Shown here: positions 4,997-6,421 of the stretch, piece after piece
How positions within the stretch are numbered: position 1 is the stretch's first letter
Layout of the letters: each line of letters begins with the position of its first letter
NCBI GenBank assembly: GCA_013694835.1
Contig: JACDBP010000221.1
Coordinates: forward strand, 1-6,421
Direction: 5' to 3'
Length of the DNA: 6,421 nt
Source: Chloroflexota bacterium
GTDB lineage: Bacteria > Chloroflexota > Limnocylindria > Limnocylindrales > CSP1-4
The notes under the pieces: model-generated
Told to the model about the DNA's origin: nothing
What the model saw: the letters and a program-made list of their open reading frames with translations, nothing else
Databases searched by the model: none
Position numbers and translations under genes: made by a program

Positions 4997-6389
4997 GAAG
5001 CAATGGTGCCCTGGGCCCTGCCACCAGGTGTGACAAGCGCTCGTGGAGCTCGTCGCGCCTTGCCGCCGCGAGTCCGAGGCCGAACGCCACGAGCAGCCAG
5101 AGCTGCTTCTGCAGCAGGATGTCCAGGAGTAGGGACTGCACGAGAAGGCCTACCAGGGTGACCACCACGATGGTACCGACGCCGTCACGCCCGGGCCTGG
5201 TGAGGGCTGTGAGCATGGTGGCGACGAGGAGCGCGGCGCCGATGACGCCCGTCTCGACGAGCGATCCCAAGAGGATGTTGTGGGACCCCCGCCCGACGAA
5301 AACGTCCGCGCCCAGGACTGACACTGGGGACAGGTCGATCGCCTGCTGCGTGAACCCGAGCGGAAAGTTGCCGAAGCCGACACCCACGATGGGGCTCGAG
5401 GAGAACACGGTCAGGCCCACGTACCAGATGTCGTTGCGCCCCGCCCCTCCGGATTCGGTCGCGGACCCAGCGCGATCAAGCAGGAAGTCACCGACGCCCG
5501 GTACGAGGACGGCCAGCACGACAACGGCGGTGGCAACCGTCGATAACCCGACGATCAGCCGCCGTGACGGCCGCAGCGCCACCCAGACCACCCCCGCGAC
5601 GACCAGCGCCAACCAGGCGCTACGGGTACCGGACAATGCAACTGCGGCGACACAGGACAGCGCACCGGCTGCCGAAAGGACCCTGACGGGCAGCGTCGTT
5701 CCGCCGCTCGTGCTGCGGTACGCGAGATACAGGAGAGCCGGGATCAGGGCACTCGAAAATTGCGCCGGACCCTGCAACTCGAATGCCGCCGCTCGGGTCA
5801 AGAAGATCGTCGGGCTTTGCAGGTAGGTGACGACGCCGACGACCGCGGTCGCAGTAGCCGAAATCGAATAGGCGAACAGGATGCGGTCGATCTCGGTCGG
5901 GTCGGCGGCGACGATGCTGGCGATGAGCATCGTGACCGCCGCAAGCTGGGCGAGGCTCAACCAGCTGTCGAATGCGACCCTTGGATCGATCGCCCACAGC
6001 GACGATGCGAGCAACCAGCCGAGGAACAGCCACATCGGCAGCGGTACCACCCCTGGCCGAAGGACCCGCAGGCGCCGCAGAAGATACCCGACCACGAAGA
6101 TGATGCCGACGACCCGAGCCACGGTGCCGCCCGGGCCGGGCGGCGTCACGAAGTTGAGCGGGATCGACGCCGCGTAGAGGTACGCCAGCAGTGATGGCCA
6201 TCGCAGGGCCGCTGCCAGGGCGAAGAGGACGAAGACCCCCGCTGGGAGCGCGACAAGCACGTCGTACCGAGCGGCCACGGCCACGGTAACGGCCAGCCCG
6301 AGGAGCAGGAGGACGAGCACCGCGGCCTGGACCCTGGTCATACCCACGGCCGACCAGGATCGAGGGCCGAAGGATCTCACTGTCGGCAT
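4956..6389 (-). CDS. O-antigen ligase / polymerase-like polytopic membrane protein (Wzy_C family)
   Basis: This inner-membrane protein of 477 residues has about 12 to 14 hydrophobic segments. It is expected to polymerise lipid-linked repeats (Wzy-like) or transfer a finished glycan to an acceptor (WaaL/PglL-like). The Wzy_C signature is present: SGTRSAW (253-259) with R256 at the start of a helix, then GRNDIWYVGLTVFSSSPIVG (317-336), GVGFGNFP, and SHNILLGSLVETGVIG (369-384) with H370 and E379. Residues about 298-370 would form the large extracytoplasmic loop typical of the active site. Polymerases and ligases share this layout, so the precise role is open. Start choice is uncertain: GGAGGA directly abuts the ATG at 6389, too close for use, whereas GTG at 6380 has nine-base spacing and only trims three residues. 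ATG at 6341 sits just before the first membrane segment. It converges on the glycosyltransferase gene and would act after it on the same pathway. Confidence 0.9.
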   Translation of the reverse strand: MPTVRSFGPRSWSAVGMTRVQAAVLVLLLLGLAVTVAVAARYDVLVALPAGVFVLFALAAALRWPSLLAYLYAASIPLNFVTPPGPGGTVARVVGIIFVVGYLLRRLRVLRPGVVPLPMWLFLGWLLASSLWAIDPRVAFDSWLSLAQLAAVTMLIASIVAADPTEIDRILFAYSISATATAVVGVVTYLQSPTIFLTRAAAFELQGPAQFSSALIPALLYLAYRSTSGGTTLPVRVLSAAGALSCVAAVALSGTRSAWLALVVAGVVWVALRPSRRLIVGLSTVATAVVVLAVLVPGVGDFLLDRAGSATESGGAGRNDIWYVGLTVFSSSPIVGVGFGNFPLGFTQQAIDLSPVSVLGADVFVGRGSHNILLGSLVETGVIGAALLVATMLTALTRPGRDGVGTIVVVTLVGLLVQSLLLDILLQKQLWLLVAFGLGLAAARRDELHERLSHLVAGPRAPLLLNGGRSRVPRALS

Positions 6390-6412
6390 TCCTCCATCGC
6401 CGGCGGAGGATA
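6390..6412 (-). promoter_or_regulatory. Ribosome site, -10-like box and inverted repeat before the ligase-like gene
   Basis: Read on the minus strand, TATCCT (6412-6407) fits TAnnnT and GGAGGA (6395-6390) is a strong Shine-Dalgarno sequence. TCCTCC (6410-6405) is its exact reverse complement across nine bases. If transcription starts upstream of this point, the mRNA could fold so that the ribosome site is paired. If TATCCT is the true -10 box, the left arm is not transcribed and the leader is only about 10 bases. Any -35 box lies beyond the window. Confidence 0.35.
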
Positions 6413-6421
6413 GCCCATGGA

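Noticed and set aside
4756..5826. Long plus-strand open frame of 356 codons antisense to the ligase-like gene
   Set aside because: It is a shadow of the minus-strand gene: low-complexity Thr/Pro/Ser/Arg sequence with no recognisable domain, while the minus-strand frame has clear membrane helices and Wzy_C motifs.

Overview
The window is very GC-rich (about two-thirds by eye), with strong G/C preference at third codon positions. It fits a high-GC environmental bacterium, for example Chloroflexota or Actinomycetota. No rRNA or single-copy marker is present, so this placement is only an inference. There is no tRNA, CRISPR array, transposase or plasmid or phage hallmark.

Five protein genes are supported. 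The left part has two plus-strand genes: a Rieske-type oxygenase large subunit of the GbcA/CntA-like class (about 14-1390) and a PHP-fold metal-dependent phosphoesterase (1502-2230). A 540-base gene-free stretch (2231-2770) follows. It has a locally AT-richer patch, a compact element that is both a direct repeat and an inverted repeat, and several short hairpins before the next gene.

The right part is an envelope or exopolysaccharide region. It has a phosphoglycosyl transferase (2771-3733) that would load the first sugar-phosphate onto undecaprenyl phosphate, and a GT4 glycosyltransferase (3803-4996) that would extend it. Facing them on the minus strand is a polytopic O-antigen ligase/polymerase-like protein (4956-6389) that would polymerise or transfer the lipid-linked glycan. 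The last two genes are convergent and overlap tail-to-tail by 41 bp. Nothing links the two left-hand genes mechanistically to glycan synthesis; the 540-base gap is the natural boundary.

No clearly new enzymatic system is visible. The items most worth a second look are the repeat element at 2498-2530, the structured leader of the phosphoglycosyl transferase gene, and very short or absent leaders (TACCAT just upstream of the start) at two genes.
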